From Clostridiaceae bacterium BRH_c20a (GTDB taxonomy: Bacteria > Bacillota > Peptococcia > Peptococcales > BICA1-8): a DNA stretch of 64,000 nt. This document shows positions 47,472 through 56,649 of this stretch, in pieces. The notes under the pieces are model-generated. The model did no database searches and was not told where the DNA came from. It worked only from the letters and a program-made list of their open reading frames with translations. The translations under genes were made by a program, and so were the position numbers. The first letter of the stretch is position 1. Each line of letters starts with the position of its first letter. The stretch covers positions 62,001 to 126,000 of the forward strand of contig LADT01000086.1 of assembly GCA_000961765.1 (NCBI GenBank), written 5' to 3'.

Positions 47472-48749
47472 TTAGTTATTTTTCTTTTTTTCAAGGTCAA
47501 ATAACTCATGGATTACTTCAGCGTAAACTGGACCTTTTTTAACATGAGCATACTTCTTTAGATTGGTAATGGGTTGGTGTAATATTTGATTTACAATTGA
47601 ATTAGTGAGGGAAATTATGACATGTTTTTCTTTCTCGGAAAGATTTGGTAGTTTTCGTATAGCCTTAGCCAATTCCCTATCTTTTATAGCTACTGCCCTT
47701 TGTTTTAAACCCATTATAGTAGGTATCACAAATAAGGAGTCTAGCCATTTGAAAAAGATATCAATTTCTTCTATAATAATTGCTTCCGCTTTAACGGCTT
47801 CTTTTTTCCTATGATTAATGTTCTTTACAACTACATTTTGCAAGTCATCAACATCGTAAAGAGAGATATTACCTAGTTTTTGAACATCGGGGTTTATATC
47901 ACGGGGTACAGCAATATCAATAAATAATAGTGGCTTATTAGCCCTTTCTCCTAAAATAGGCAATAGATCTTCTACCTCAACAATATACTTTGGCGCAGCC
48001 GTACAACTGATTATAATATCGGCTTCTTTTATATACTTGGGGAAATCATCCAGCCGTATTGCTTCTCCACTAAATTCTTCTGCTAGTTTTTGCGCTCGTT
48101 CAAAGGTTCTATTGGCTACAATAACAGTAGATACACCATTTGCAACAAGATGTCTTGCAGTTAGTTCGCTTGTCTCTCCGGCGCCCAATATTAAGACAGT
48201 GTGGTCTGTTAGGTTACCAAATAACTGCTTAGCCAGTTCCACTGCCGCAGAACTTATAGATACTGCTTGCCGGTCTATCAATGTTTCTGTTCGTACCCTT
48301 TTACCGATAGAAATAGCATGCTGAAAAAGAGTGTTTAATACATTATTTGAAATCTGTAACTCTAAGGCATTTTCATAGGCATCCTGTACCTGTCCAAGAA
48401 TTTGAGTTTCTCCCAAAATCATCGAATCAAGACCTGCCACAACCCGGAACAAATGTTGTACCGCAGCTCGACAATCTTTAAAATAATAAAACTGTTCTAG
48501 CACATCTAGGGAACAATGACTAACTTGTGTTATAAACTCGCCTAAGGTTTTTCGCCCTAATTCTAAATTTTTGGTGGCAATATATATTTCCATTCGATTA
48601 CATGTAGACAGAACTATAGTTCCCTCTACACCCGGCAGTTTTTTTATCTGAGGAACTAGGGCTTTTATTTGGGCTTTATTTAGCGCTATTTTTTCTCTAA
48701 TCTCTACGGGCGCCGTTTTGTGATTAGCTCCCAGTAGTAGAATATACAT
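47472..48749 (-). CDS. hemA: Glutamyl-tRNA reductase
   Basis: MYILLLGANHKTAPVEIREKIAL; VLSTCNRMEIY; VAGLDSMILGETQILGQVQDAY. Confidence 0.95.
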   Translation of the reverse strand: MYILLLGANHKTAPVEIREKIALNKAQIKALVPQIKKLPGVEGTIVLSTCNRMEIYIATKNLELGRKTLGEFITQVSHCSLDVLEQFYYFKDCRAAVQHLFRVVAGLDSMILGETQILGQVQDAYENALELQISNNVLNTLFQHAISIGKRVRTETLIDRQAVSISSAAVELAKQLFGNLTDHTVLILGAGETSELTARHLVANGVSTVIVANRTFERAQKLAEEFSGEAIRLDDFPKYIKEADIIISCTAAPKYIVEVEDLLPILGERANKPLLFIDIAVPRDINPDVQKLGNISLYDVDDLQNVVVKNINHRKKEAVKAEAIIIEEIDIFFKWLDSLFVIPTIMGLKQRAVAIKDRELAKAIRKLPNLSEKEKHVIISLTNSIVNQILHQPITNLKKYAHVKKGPVYAEVIHELFDLEKKKNN

Positions 48750-48817
48750 ACCTATTCGCTCCTTAAAAGAAAGTTGGTGACTTGCACGCACCACGATAAT
48801 CAAGAGCATTCCCGTCA

Positions 48818-48890
48818 CCTTAAGATCCTTCGGTCGTTCCTCCCTCAGGAAGACACATCAATCATCAGTAGCTTTCATAACAATGACAAG
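48818..48890. repeat. Second, diverged partial copy of the 5696 repeat family
   Basis: CTTAAGATCCTTCGGTCGTTCCTCCCTCAGGAAGACACATCAATCATCAGTAGCTTTCATAACAATGACA versus 5738-5807. Confidence 0.85.
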
Positions 48891-48893
48891 CTA

Positions 48894-49739
48894 TTAGGCA
48901 TAGCTGTGCAAACCGGGGAGCAATAAATTAACTCCTGCAAAAGTAAACATTACTGCAGCGAAGCCTAAAACTACTAAGATTATGGATTTTTTGCCTCTCC
49001 AATTTTTCATTAACCTTGTATGGAGATAGCCGGCATATATAAACCAGGTAATCAAGGACCAAGTTTCCTTAGGATCCCATGACCAATAAGAGCTCCAGGC
49101 TATTTCAGCCCAGATTGCACCGGTAATAATAACCAATGTTAAAAAGGGCATACCCACTAATATAAGCCTATAAGTTAAATCCTCCAATATTTCTAATTTA
49201 GGAAGTTCAAAAAGAAAACCTCTCTGCTTCTTTAGGCCTATAGACCCTTCTTTGATAAGATATAATATCCCGATAACAAAAGATACAGCAAAGGCCCCAT
49301 AAGATATTACTGCGGTAAAAACATGAAAATACAGCCAGTTACTTCTCAATGCCGGCATTAACGGACGTAAAGTCTTATCCATAAAAATCACCCATACCAT
49401 CAAGCCTGCAACAAGGGGTAGAGCCAATACCCCAACATAAGAAACATTATATTTAGTTTCAACTATTAAATACATTAAGACAATTCCCCAGACAAAGAAG
49501 AGAAGGAATTCATACATATTGCCCAATGGAGGATACCCAGAGTGAATATAACGAATTAATAAGGTGCTTGAGTTTAAAATTAAACCTGAAGCAGTAAAAA
49601 CTGCAGCTAATTTACTTATAAATTTAGAATCTATTTTATTTCCCACTGCAGGTACTATTAGTTGGGCGGAATATAATAGTGACGCTATCAAATAAATTAC
49701 TAGAGCTGCTACCAATGTATAAAATTCTAAATTTTCCAT
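48894..49739 (-). CDS. ccsB: Cytochrome c biogenesis protein CcsB/ResC (CcsA family)
   Basis: WAEIAWSSYWSWDPKETWSLITWFIYAGYLH WWD-type motif. Confidence 0.93.
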   Translation of the reverse strand: MENLEFYTLVAALVIYLIASLLYSAQLIVPAVGNKIDSKFISKLAAVFTASGLILNSSTLLIRYIHSGYPPLGNMYEFLLFFVWGIVLMYLIVETKYNVSYVGVLALPLVAGLMVWVIFMDKTLRPLMPALRSNWLYFHVFTAVISYGAFAVSFVIGILYLIKEGSIGLKKQRGFLFELPKLEILEDLTYRLILVGMPFLTLVIITGAIWAEIAWSSYWSWDPKETWSLITWFIYAGYLHTRLMKNWRGKKSIILVVLGFAAVMFTFAGVNLLLPGLHSYA

Positions 49740-50902
49740 TATGATAGTCCTCCTATAATTTTTTCCAAATCCTTTTGGAGCTTTTCCTTATTCCATTTAT
49801 CCTTAGTATTTACAGAGTAACCAATTGCACTTTTATCATGTTCTAGTTCAATTTTTATTTCCTGATATTTGCCAAACCAGGAAAGGAAAAAACCTACCGA
49901 CATTAGCAAAAATCCCGACATAACCACAGGTAGACCGGGGTCTGTCTTAACTTTAAGAACAGAATAAGGTTTGACCTTGTGATCATTTAGAGTAAATCCA
50001 TCTATTAAAGGAATATCCTGCTCGGAGTTTAATTCAAATATTTCTTTCAAATGATTGTTTTCATACTTTTGCAAAATATACCCATCTTCACTTTGGGCAA
50101 AAACGATAACTACATTCTCGTTCAATTGAACTCCTCGGTTTGAGGGAAATTCCATAATTTCCTCAGCTGTCCCCATTTTTATCTTGACTTCATGATTGTA
50201 ACCATAAGCACTTTGATAAAACTTCATTCCTTTAAACTTAAATGGATCGTTGACTTGGGTAATACCCTCTTTTACCGGTTCGACATCTCTAAATAAAGTA
50301 AAAGCTGACCGCCAGTTGGCTATATCACCCCTATCATCAAAGATTGTTTGAAAGTCATTTAACTTAATTTGATATTCCGCGGATACTCTTTCTGGGAGGG
50401 GAACAATTTGTCCGAGATTACACTGCACGCTCTCGCTTCCCCCAAAGTTACCTATAATCGCACCAATAACAATTATTAAAATGGAAATGTGAATAATATG
50501 GGGTGCTGCTAAATCCAACTTTTTTTTAGTGGCTAATACATAAGTATATTGGGGGTCGGTTTTTTCAAATACTCTAAATTTATGATCCTTAAAATATTTC
50601 CGGATCTGTTGAATACTTTCTTCAGGCTTTTTTATATTTTTATAGTTATTTAACTTTTCCTTATTAAAGCTGCTAAACAAATCCTTTCTGGAAAACTTTT
50701 GCACAAGATGAGGCAGCCTCTTTGATGTGCAAAACAAAATATTTAAACATAGTAAGAGCAGTAACCCTCGATAACTAAAGGAGGAATAGATTAAACTACC
50801 TGGCTGGAAGGTAGCGATAATTGATAAGATGGCAATTAGGCCAATTAAGCCCAATCCCAAACCCATTGATGAAAAATACTTAAACATTAGCTTTATCCAC
50901 AT
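49739..50902 (-). CDS. resB: Cytochrome c biogenesis protein ResB/Ccs1
   Basis: FKYFSSMGLGLGLIGLIAILSIIATFQPG; HIIHISILIIVIGAIIG. Confidence 0.9.
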   Translation of the reverse strand: MWIKLMFKYFSSMGLGLGLIGLIAILSIIATFQPGSLIYSSFSYRGLLLLLCLNILFCTSKRLPHLVQKFSRKDLFSSFNKEKLNNYKNIKKPEESIQQIRKYFKDHKFRVFEKTDPQYTYVLATKKKLDLAAPHIIHISILIIVIGAIIGNFGGSESVQCNLGQIVPLPERVSAEYQIKLNDFQTIFDDRGDIANWRSAFTLFRDVEPVKEGITQVNDPFKFKGMKFYQSAYGYNHEVKIKMGTAEEIMEFPSNRGVQLNENVVIVFAQSEDGYILQKYENNHLKEIFELNSEQDIPLIDGFTLNDHKVKPYSVLKVKTDPGLPVVMSGFLLMSVGFFLSWFGKYQEIKIELEHDKSAIGYSVNTKDKWNKEKLQKDLEKIIGGLS

Positions 50903-50960
50903 CCTTTATGTCGAAATTATTTTGGATTAACTTTAAAAGCTTCGTATCTATGCTATCCAT
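50880..50960 (-). pseudogene. Probable N-terminal remnant of a siroheme decarboxylase (AhbA/B, NirD/L-like)
   Basis: MDSIDTKLLKLIQNNFDIKDVDKANV*; resembles the start of Lrp-like siroheme decarboxylases; ATG overlaps the ahbC-like stop. Confidence 0.5.
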
Positions 50961-52149
50961 TACAAACCACCTTTTCTGTTATTCCTATTTCCTCGTCAGT
51001 TAAATAACAGGCTGGGTCTTCCTGCCAGAAATCGCCAGATACTGCTTCTGCTCGAGATCGGAAATTTCCGTTACACATATCAAGCCATTTGCACTGAACA
51101 CAACGGCCTTTTAATAGCTTTTTGCGGTCTTTTAAGCCAGATAATATAGGGTGGCTTGTGTCAGTCCAGATATCGCCAAAGGATCTTTCCCGTACATTAC
51201 CAAAAGTATAATTTTGGGTGAACTGATCTGGATGCACATTACCAAACCAATCAACAGCACCAATAGCTATCCCCGTTCTGTTGCCGCCATTTATTTTTAA
51301 TAAATTAAAAGCATGCTGCGCCATGGGGTTATTTTCCTTTAATAGTTTTAAATATATATAAATTCCATCAGCATGGTTATCCACAGTAAGAATCTCTTTC
51401 TCAATTTTTTTATTTTTAAAGTATTTAACTTTTTCATATATTAGATCTAAGGCTGCCCTAGTCTCCCCATGGGTAATATCCTGGTTAACCATGGAATTAC
51501 CTCTTCCGGAATAAGCCAAATGATAGAAACAGACTCGCGGGATTCTTTCTTCTTCAATTAAATTGAAAATACTCTCCAGTTCTCGGTGATTATGTCTATT
51601 AATTGTGAAACGAAGGCCTACCTTTTGCTCTACTGCAAGGCAGTTCCTTATACCTCGTAAAGCTAAATCAAAAGCACCTTTTTTTCCACGGAATTTGTCA
51701 TTGTTCTCACCTAACCCATCTAGGCTTATCCCAACATAACCGACCCCAATTTCTTTTAGCTTTTGGGCGGTATGTTGATTTATTAGGGTCCCGTTGGTTG
51801 AAAATGTGGTGCGAATACCTTTATTAGTAGCATATTGAGCTAAGTAGAGGATGTCTTCCCTCAACAGTGGTTCTCCGCCAGAGAAAAGAATTACAGGAAC
51901 TCGAAAACGGTGAAGATCATCAATAAATTTTACCGCTTCGGTTGTTGTTAATTCATTTTCATACTTTTGAGCATCTGACCCTGCATAACAATGAATACAC
52001 TTTAGATTACATGTCTTGGTACAGTTCCACACAACTACAGGGCCCCTATTTAGTGTTGTACCACACTTAGCTCCTTGAACATCTGAGCTATATCTTAGGG
52101 AGTCGCCATAATTTTTTGTGTCAACCATTAGTTTACTAACACCTATCAA
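50953..52149 (-). CDS. Radical SAM/SPASM protein, AhbC/NirJ1-like (heme synthesis)
   Basis: VVWNCTKTCNLKCIHCYAGSD; LFSGGEPLLREDI; C-terminal CVQCKWLDMCNG. Confidence 0.75.
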   Translation of the reverse strand: MIGVSKLMVDTKNYGDSLRYSSDVQGAKCGTTLNRGPVVVWNCTKTCNLKCIHCYAGSDAQKYENELTTTEAVKFIDDLHRFRVPVILFSGGEPLLREDILYLAQYATNKGIRTTFSTNGTLINQHTAQKLKEIGVGYVGISLDGLGENNDKFRGKKGAFDLALRGIRNCLAVEQKVGLRFTINRHNHRELESIFNLIEEERIPRVCFYHLAYSGRGNSMVNQDITHGETRAALDLIYEKVKYFKNKKIEKEILTVDNHADGIYIYLKLLKENNPMAQHAFNLLKINGGNRTGIAIGAVDWFGNVHPDQFTQNYTFGNVRERSFGDIWTDTSHPILSGLKDRKKLLKGRCVQCKWLDMCNGNFRSRAEAVSGDFWQEDPACYLTDEEIGITEKVVCNG

Positions 52150-52194
52150 TGCACTTCCTCCTAACGTTTGTCATTTAAATATCCCAATAAAATA

Positions 52195-52227
52195 ATATAG
52201 CCGCTATTATAATAATAGCGGCTATAT
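52195..52227 (-). terminator. Near-perfect hairpin in the leader of the ahbC-like gene
   Basis: Arms ATATAGCCGCTATTAT/ATAATAGCGGCTATAT. Confidence 0.55.
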
Positions 52228-52293
52228 CTTAATACACACTTAGTTAATACTAAATAAATTATTAAACAATTATTAATAATTTATTAAATTTTT
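52228..52293. promoter_or_regulatory. 11-bp-phased direct repeat array 2 (6 units)
   Basis: CTTAATACACA|CTTAGTTAATA|CTAAATAAATT|ATTAAACAATT|ATTAATAATTT|ATTAAATTTTT. Confidence 0.75.
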
Positions 52294-52341
52294 CCAGCTA
52301 ATATTGATAATTAAAACTTTAAGCTTTGCTTTTTGACAATA

Positions 52342-52367
52342 AAATACAGGCACTGCTGCCTGTATTT
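52342..52367 (-). terminator. Terminator of the two-component operon
   Basis: AAATACAGGCA-CTGC-TGCCTGTATTT. Confidence 0.7.
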
Positions 52368-52436
52368 AAGAGGAGGTGTATGAAAAAGGGGCATTTGATA
52401 ATAAAAATCCTGCTTTTATTATAATAGCGCACATAT

Positions 52437-52491
52437 CTTAACCAATACTTATGAAATATTTAATAATTTATTAAATATTTGTTACAAATCA
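52437..52491. promoter_or_regulatory. 11-bp-phased direct repeat array 3 (5 weaker units), overlapping response regulator stop
   Basis: CTTAACCAATA|CTTATGAAATA|TTTAATAATTT|ATTAAATATTT|GTTACAAATCA. Confidence 0.6.
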
Positions 52492-53190
52492 CATATTACA
52501 AAATTTATACCCTACTCCCCATACAGTTTGCAAGTATTTCGGCTTAGCCGGATCCTTTTCTATCTTTTCTCTGATTCTCCTCACAAACACGGTAATTGTT
52601 CCAGTATCACCGATAAGGTCCTCATCCCACAGTTGATTATACAATTGCTCCCTAGTAAAAACCTGACCTGGGTTTCTCACCAGGAAGCAAAGTAAATCAA
52701 ATTCTTTAGGGGTAAAATTAATAATTTTCCCCTGCAGCTTTACCTCGTAATTTGCACAGTTTATTTCTAAACCTCCCATACATAAGTACCAATCTTTTTT
52801 TTCACATTTGTTGAGAGGCCTGTTTACTACCCGCCTTATTAAGGCTTTAACCCTTAGTGATAATTCAATAGGGCTAAAAGGTTTAGTTAAGTAATCATCG
52901 GCTCCCATGTTGAAACCTACACTTTTATCGACTATATCACTCTTGGCAGATAACATAATAATTGGAACATTACTACTTTGCCTAATAGTTTTACACACTT
53001 CAAAACCATCAATTTCCGGAAGCATAACGTCAAGAATAATTAAGGCAGGATCTTCATTACTGAAAACATCAAGTGCCCTTTCCCCATTAGCAGCATAAAG
53101 AAAATTATAACCTTCTTTTATCAAAATTTGCTGTACTATTTTCTTAATACCTTCTTCATCATCCACTAGCAAAATCTTTAAAGGTTTACC
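52489..53190 (-). CDS. OmpR/PhoB-family response regulator
   Basis: MGKPLKILLVDDEEGIKK; winged-helix C-terminus FTREQLYNQLWDEDLIGDTGTITVFVRRIREKIE. Confidence 0.95.
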   Translation of the reverse strand, partial: GKPLKILLVDDEEGIKKIVQQILIKEGYNFLYAANGERALDVFSNEDPALIILDVMLPEIDGFEVCKTIRQSSNVPIIMLSAKSDIVDKSVGFNMGADDYLTKPFSPIELSLRVKALIRRVVNRPLNKCEKKDWYLCMGGLEINCANYEVKLQGKIINFTPKEFDLLCFLVRNPGQVFTREQLYNQLWDEDLIGDTGTITVFVRRIREKIEKDPAKPKYLQTVWGVGYKFCNM

Positions 53191-54883
53191 CATTTCTCCC
53201 ACCACCATTTTTTATTTTGGGCAATTCAGGAATACCCACTTTAAATACACTGCCTCTGTCGATCCTGCTTTCTACCGTAATCCACCCACCATGCATCTCT
53301 ACCAATTCTTTTGCTAAAGCAAGCCCCAATCCAGTTCCACTGTATTTTCTCGAATTTGAACTGTCTGATTGGGTAAAGCGTTCAAAAATTATTTTTTGTT
53401 CATCCTCCCGAATGCCAATACCTGTATCGCTGATGGTAATAATTACTTCTTTATCATTCTTTTCATAAGCTACAGAAATTATAATCCTGCCGCCCTTATC
53501 AGTAAATTTGACGGCATTACTCGCTAAATTTTCTACTACCCTGCGTATTTTTTCCGGATCTGCTTTAATCAGAGGAACATCCGGTAAAAAACATGTATGA
53601 AATATAATTCCCTTTTGCTTAGCAAGTGGCAAAATAACTCCTTCGACCGAACCAATGACATCAGTCAAATCTACAGTATCTATTTTAATTTCATTTCTTC
53701 CAGCCTCAATTTTTGCCAGATCTAAGATATTATTTATTAGTCTTAATAAATTTTCACTATTCTTTCTTATTTCCTCCAAGTTTTGTATTTCTATTGTTCT
53801 TTCTTCGGGCATATCTGTTAATAGCAGCTCTGTAAAAGCCATTATTGAGGTTAGGGGGGTCCGAAGTTCGTGACTCATTATAGCTAGAAACTCAGATTTA
53901 TAACGGTTAGCCTCTTTTAATTGGAAGTTGACATTTTCTAATTCCTGCTGTTTATTTTTTAATACTTCATTGGCCTTTTCTAATTCATATGTGCGCTTAT
54001 CAACTTTTAATTCTAAATTGTAATATAAGTCCCGCAGCTGGCTAGCCATAACCTGAAAGTGGGTGGCTAACTGCTCAATTTCCCCTTCTGCTCTAATATT
54101 AGTAAAATCAACATTAAGATTGCCTGCACCTACTTGCCCCATAGCCTTTTCAAGATCGCTTAGTGGCTGCACAACTAACCGGTTAACCAATATGTAGATG
54201 CTGCCAATACTTGCTCCAATTAAAAGCAGAAAAAACCCTGAGTATCTAAGAACATTAGCTGATAAATTTGCCACAAAAAGGTCCATGGGCATAATCAAGC
54301 TTATTGCACCTCCAAGGCTACCTTCCAGATAACCTTCTTTGGGATAGCCAGCAACATCTAGTTCTCCTACTGGGCCCCCATGACAAGGAAGACAAGATTC
54401 TTCAACTTTTAATGGTATTATATATCTAAAAACCCTCTTATCATCTATCTCACTTTCAGCCCAATATTCCTGGAGATTGGGATTTGCTTTAAACTTTTGT
54501 AATACTTCAATCTCAAAATCATCCGGTGCATTTTGCATATCCCGGTATATAAGGCGAGTTTGCTTGATACTATAATTGGTCATTTCAGCAAAAATTTTAC
54601 TTATACCCATACCAACAGCCGCAGGATTAAGATGTTTAAACTCAAAGCCCCCTTGGGAATCACAATTGATTTTGTTTTGATTTTGGGCTATAAATTCTCT
54701 AGTGGCAATCAATTCCTTAGTTATAACCTGGGCCTTCTCCCTCATCTCCATCATAGCCTGACGCTTTTGCTGGTTAATATCCCACATAAAATTTATCGAA
54801 ACAATTAATATCATAACAACTGTAATCGCCCACATAAACCTATACGTTAAGCTTCTAACCAAGGAGAAACCCCCATTTAACAT
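53186..54883 (-). CDS. Sensor histidine kinase with DUF3365/Tll0287-like CXXCH sensor domain and HAMP
   Basis: VEESCLPCHGGPVGELDVAGYPKEGYLEGSLGGAISL; FLAIMSHELRTPLTSI; HATPase. Confidence 0.9.
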   Translation of the reverse strand: MLNGGFSLVRSLTYRFMWAITVVMILIVSINFMWDINQQKRQAMMEMREKAQVITKELIATREFIAQNQNKINCDSQGGFEFKHLNPAAVGMGISKIFAEMTNYSIKQTRLIYRDMQNAPDDFEIEVLQKFKANPNLQEYWAESEIDDKRVFRYIIPLKVEESCLPCHGGPVGELDVAGYPKEGYLEGSLGGAISLIMPMDLFVANLSANVLRYSGFFLLLIGASIGSIYILVNRLVVQPLSDLEKAMGQVGAGNLNVDFTNIRAEGEIEQLATHFQVMASQLRDLYYNLELKVDKRTYELEKANEVLKNKQQELENVNFQLKEANRYKSEFLAIMSHELRTPLTSIMAFTELLLTDMPEERTIEIQNLEEIRKNSENLLRLINNILDLAKIEAGRNEIKIDTVDLTDVIGSVEGVILPLAKQKGIIFHTCFLPDVPLIKADPEKIRRVVENLASNAVKFTDKGGRIIISVAYEKNDKEVIITISDTGIGIREDEQKIIFERFTQSDSSNSRKYSGTGLGLALAKELVEMHGGWITVESRIDRGSVFKVGIPELPKIKNGGGRNG

Positions 54884-55047
54884 ATATTTGTTTATTTATA
54901 TAATAACAAATTTTTATTAACTTTAGCAATTAATGTAATTATATTAATAAATTGTTAACATTTAAGAAATAACTGCCCCATTCCCTAATATTTATAATGT
55001 TATCAGAAAATAAAGTGTACTGATTGTTTGTGTTTGTAGCTCCACGC

Positions 55048-55070
55048 AAAAAGCCGGCCTTAGGCCGACT
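55048..55070 (-). terminator. Hairpin
   Basis: AAAAGCCGGCC-TTA-GGCCGACTT downstream of 55070. Confidence 0.55.
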
Positions 55071-55816
55071 TATGGTGTGATCTTTTCCTGAAGAGCATTT
55101 TTAATTGCAGAAAATTCAATTCCTTCCTTCAGACAAAAGTCTTTGATATTTGTAAGAGGGTGCGGCATTTTTCCACCTAAAGCTTGTTCAATTTCGTCTT
55201 TACTAACACCCCAGTCTAAGACCTCCTGAAAAGTGGTGTTCCCCTTAACAACCTTCTCATCATTTTCTTTTGCATGTTCTACAGGTGTTCCGGTATTTTT
55301 TGTTAAATCTGAGTTTATATTTTCTCCATTAAACTCAATGGTGTGCTCCTCAAGGAATTTTAGCTGGTCTTCTGTTAAATTACCTTGAGCTTTTAAAATA
55401 TCAACTGCCGGAGCTAGTAAGTATGTATCATCTTCTAAAATATAAGGCGCTCCGGTGTAAAGAGCTACAAACATCTTGACGGACCCATTACCTACTTCAA
55501 AGCCCTGCTCTTTAAGGTTTTCATAACGGGCTTCCAGGTCCTTATTTTTAAAGAGTGCTAAATTTTCTACATCGTTCAAGCCAAATCCTATTCCCAATTC
55601 CTCTAAAGGTACATTAAAGAGGTTGCTTACCTCACCTAAGGTATATGAGCCACGAATATCAGCCGGGTTGTAACTGCCGGCATACTCTCCGCTAGTAAAC
55701 TTAACAGGAGTTTTTGAAGATGTAGTATTCCAAAGATTAAGGGCTATGGTTGAGCCTATTCCAGCAAAAAAGAAAACTAAAATTATAATTCCCATTGTCC
55801 AGGGTTTTATCTTCAT
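55070..55816 (-). CDS. Hypothetical membrane-anchored protein partnered with NapH-like protein
   Basis: One N-terminal TM; two similar motifs TLGEVSNLFNVPLEEL and TFQEVLDWGVSKDEI; 4-bp overlap with 55813 gene. Confidence 0.65.
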   Translation of the reverse strand: MKIKPWTMGIIILVFFFAGIGSTIALNLWNTTSSKTPVKFTSGEYAGSYNPADIRGSYTLGEVSNLFNVPLEELGIGFGLNDVENLALFKNKDLEARYENLKEQGFEVGNGSVKMFVALYTGAPYILEDDTYLLAPAVDILKAQGNLTEDQLKFLEEHTIEFNGENINSDLTKNTGTPVEHAKENDEKVVKGNTTFQEVLDWGVSKDEIEQALGGKMPHPLTNIKDFCLKEGIEFSAIKNALQEKITP

Positions 55817-56649
55817 ATACTAACCCCTCCTTTAGTAGTAGTCATTTCTACAGTATTTGCCACAGGGCATACTTGATCTGAGGTACAGCTCATACAGCTA
55901 ATACACTGGTGATTTTTTACTACGCCACTTGCTGAAACACTTATATTCATAGGACAAGCCCGGTCACAGGCACTACAAGAAATACAAGTTGAGGTCTCCC
56001 TTTTAATTTTAAACACTCTAAACAGGTTAGTAAGACCTAAAACAGCACCATAAGGGCAGGCATATTTACACCAAGGTCTTTCTACAAATATAGAAGCCAC
56101 AATAGTCAAAGCAAGAATAAATAATGAGGTAACCGCAACTTCACTGGTCCAAAAATTAAATAAGGCAAAGTAAGGATCATACTCCTGGAAAACCAGCTTT
56201 CCGGAAATCCCGATTACATATAAGACCCACACCAAAATTATGTAGCGTAAATATCTCAAATATTTATCAGCCATTTCGGGAATAAACTTATTAAATCTTT
56301 TACCAAATAGCTTTTGGCCAATCTTGCCTAACCACTCCTGGAATGTGCCTAAAGGACAGACCCAACCGCAAAAAACCGGCCCAAACAATACCGCCATTGC
56401 AAAAACTATAAACATTAAAACAAAGGATGATTGATGTATTTTCTGAACGAATGTTCCAACAGTGGTAAACTGATAAATAGATACTATCCCGCCAAAAGGA
56501 CATAAGGCATGCAAAGATGCAGACGAAAGGAATCCGATACCCCCTTTACCCATTTCAACCAAGTTTTTGTTTACTGAGATCATAAGTATTAAGGCAAAGA
56601 AAAACAGTTGGGTAAAGAAACGGGGCAAATTAAATCTTTTTTTGCTCAT
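55813..56649 (-). CDS. NapH/CcoG-like 4Fe-4S polytopic membrane protein
   Basis: GPVFCGWVCPLGTFQEW; CKYACPYGAVLG; CISCSACDRACP; CISCMSC. Confidence 0.85.
   Translation of the reverse strand: MSKKRFNLPRFFTQLFFFALILMISVNKNLVEMGKGGIGFLSSASLHALCPFGGIVSIYQFTTVGTFVQKIHQSSFVLMFIVFAMAVLFGPVFCGWVCPLGTFQEWLGKIGQKLFGKRFNKFIPEMADKYLRYLRYIILVWVLYVIGISGKLVFQEYDPYFALFNFWTSEVAVTSLFILALTIVASIFVERPWCKYACPYGAVLGLTNLFRVFKIKRETSTCISCSACDRACPMNISVSASGVVKNHQCISCMSCTSDQVCPVANTVEMTTTKGGVSI

Noticed and set aside
52371-52425. AGGAGGTGTATG followed by a 14-codon peptide on the plus strand
   Set aside because: Good SD-like string but very short ORF between terminators; no evidence of translation or conservation.
54884-54985. 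Possible fourth CTTAA/ATTAA 11-bp array upstream of the histidine kinase
   Set aside because: Several TTAA words, but phasing breaks down; indistinguishable from AT-rich background by eye.
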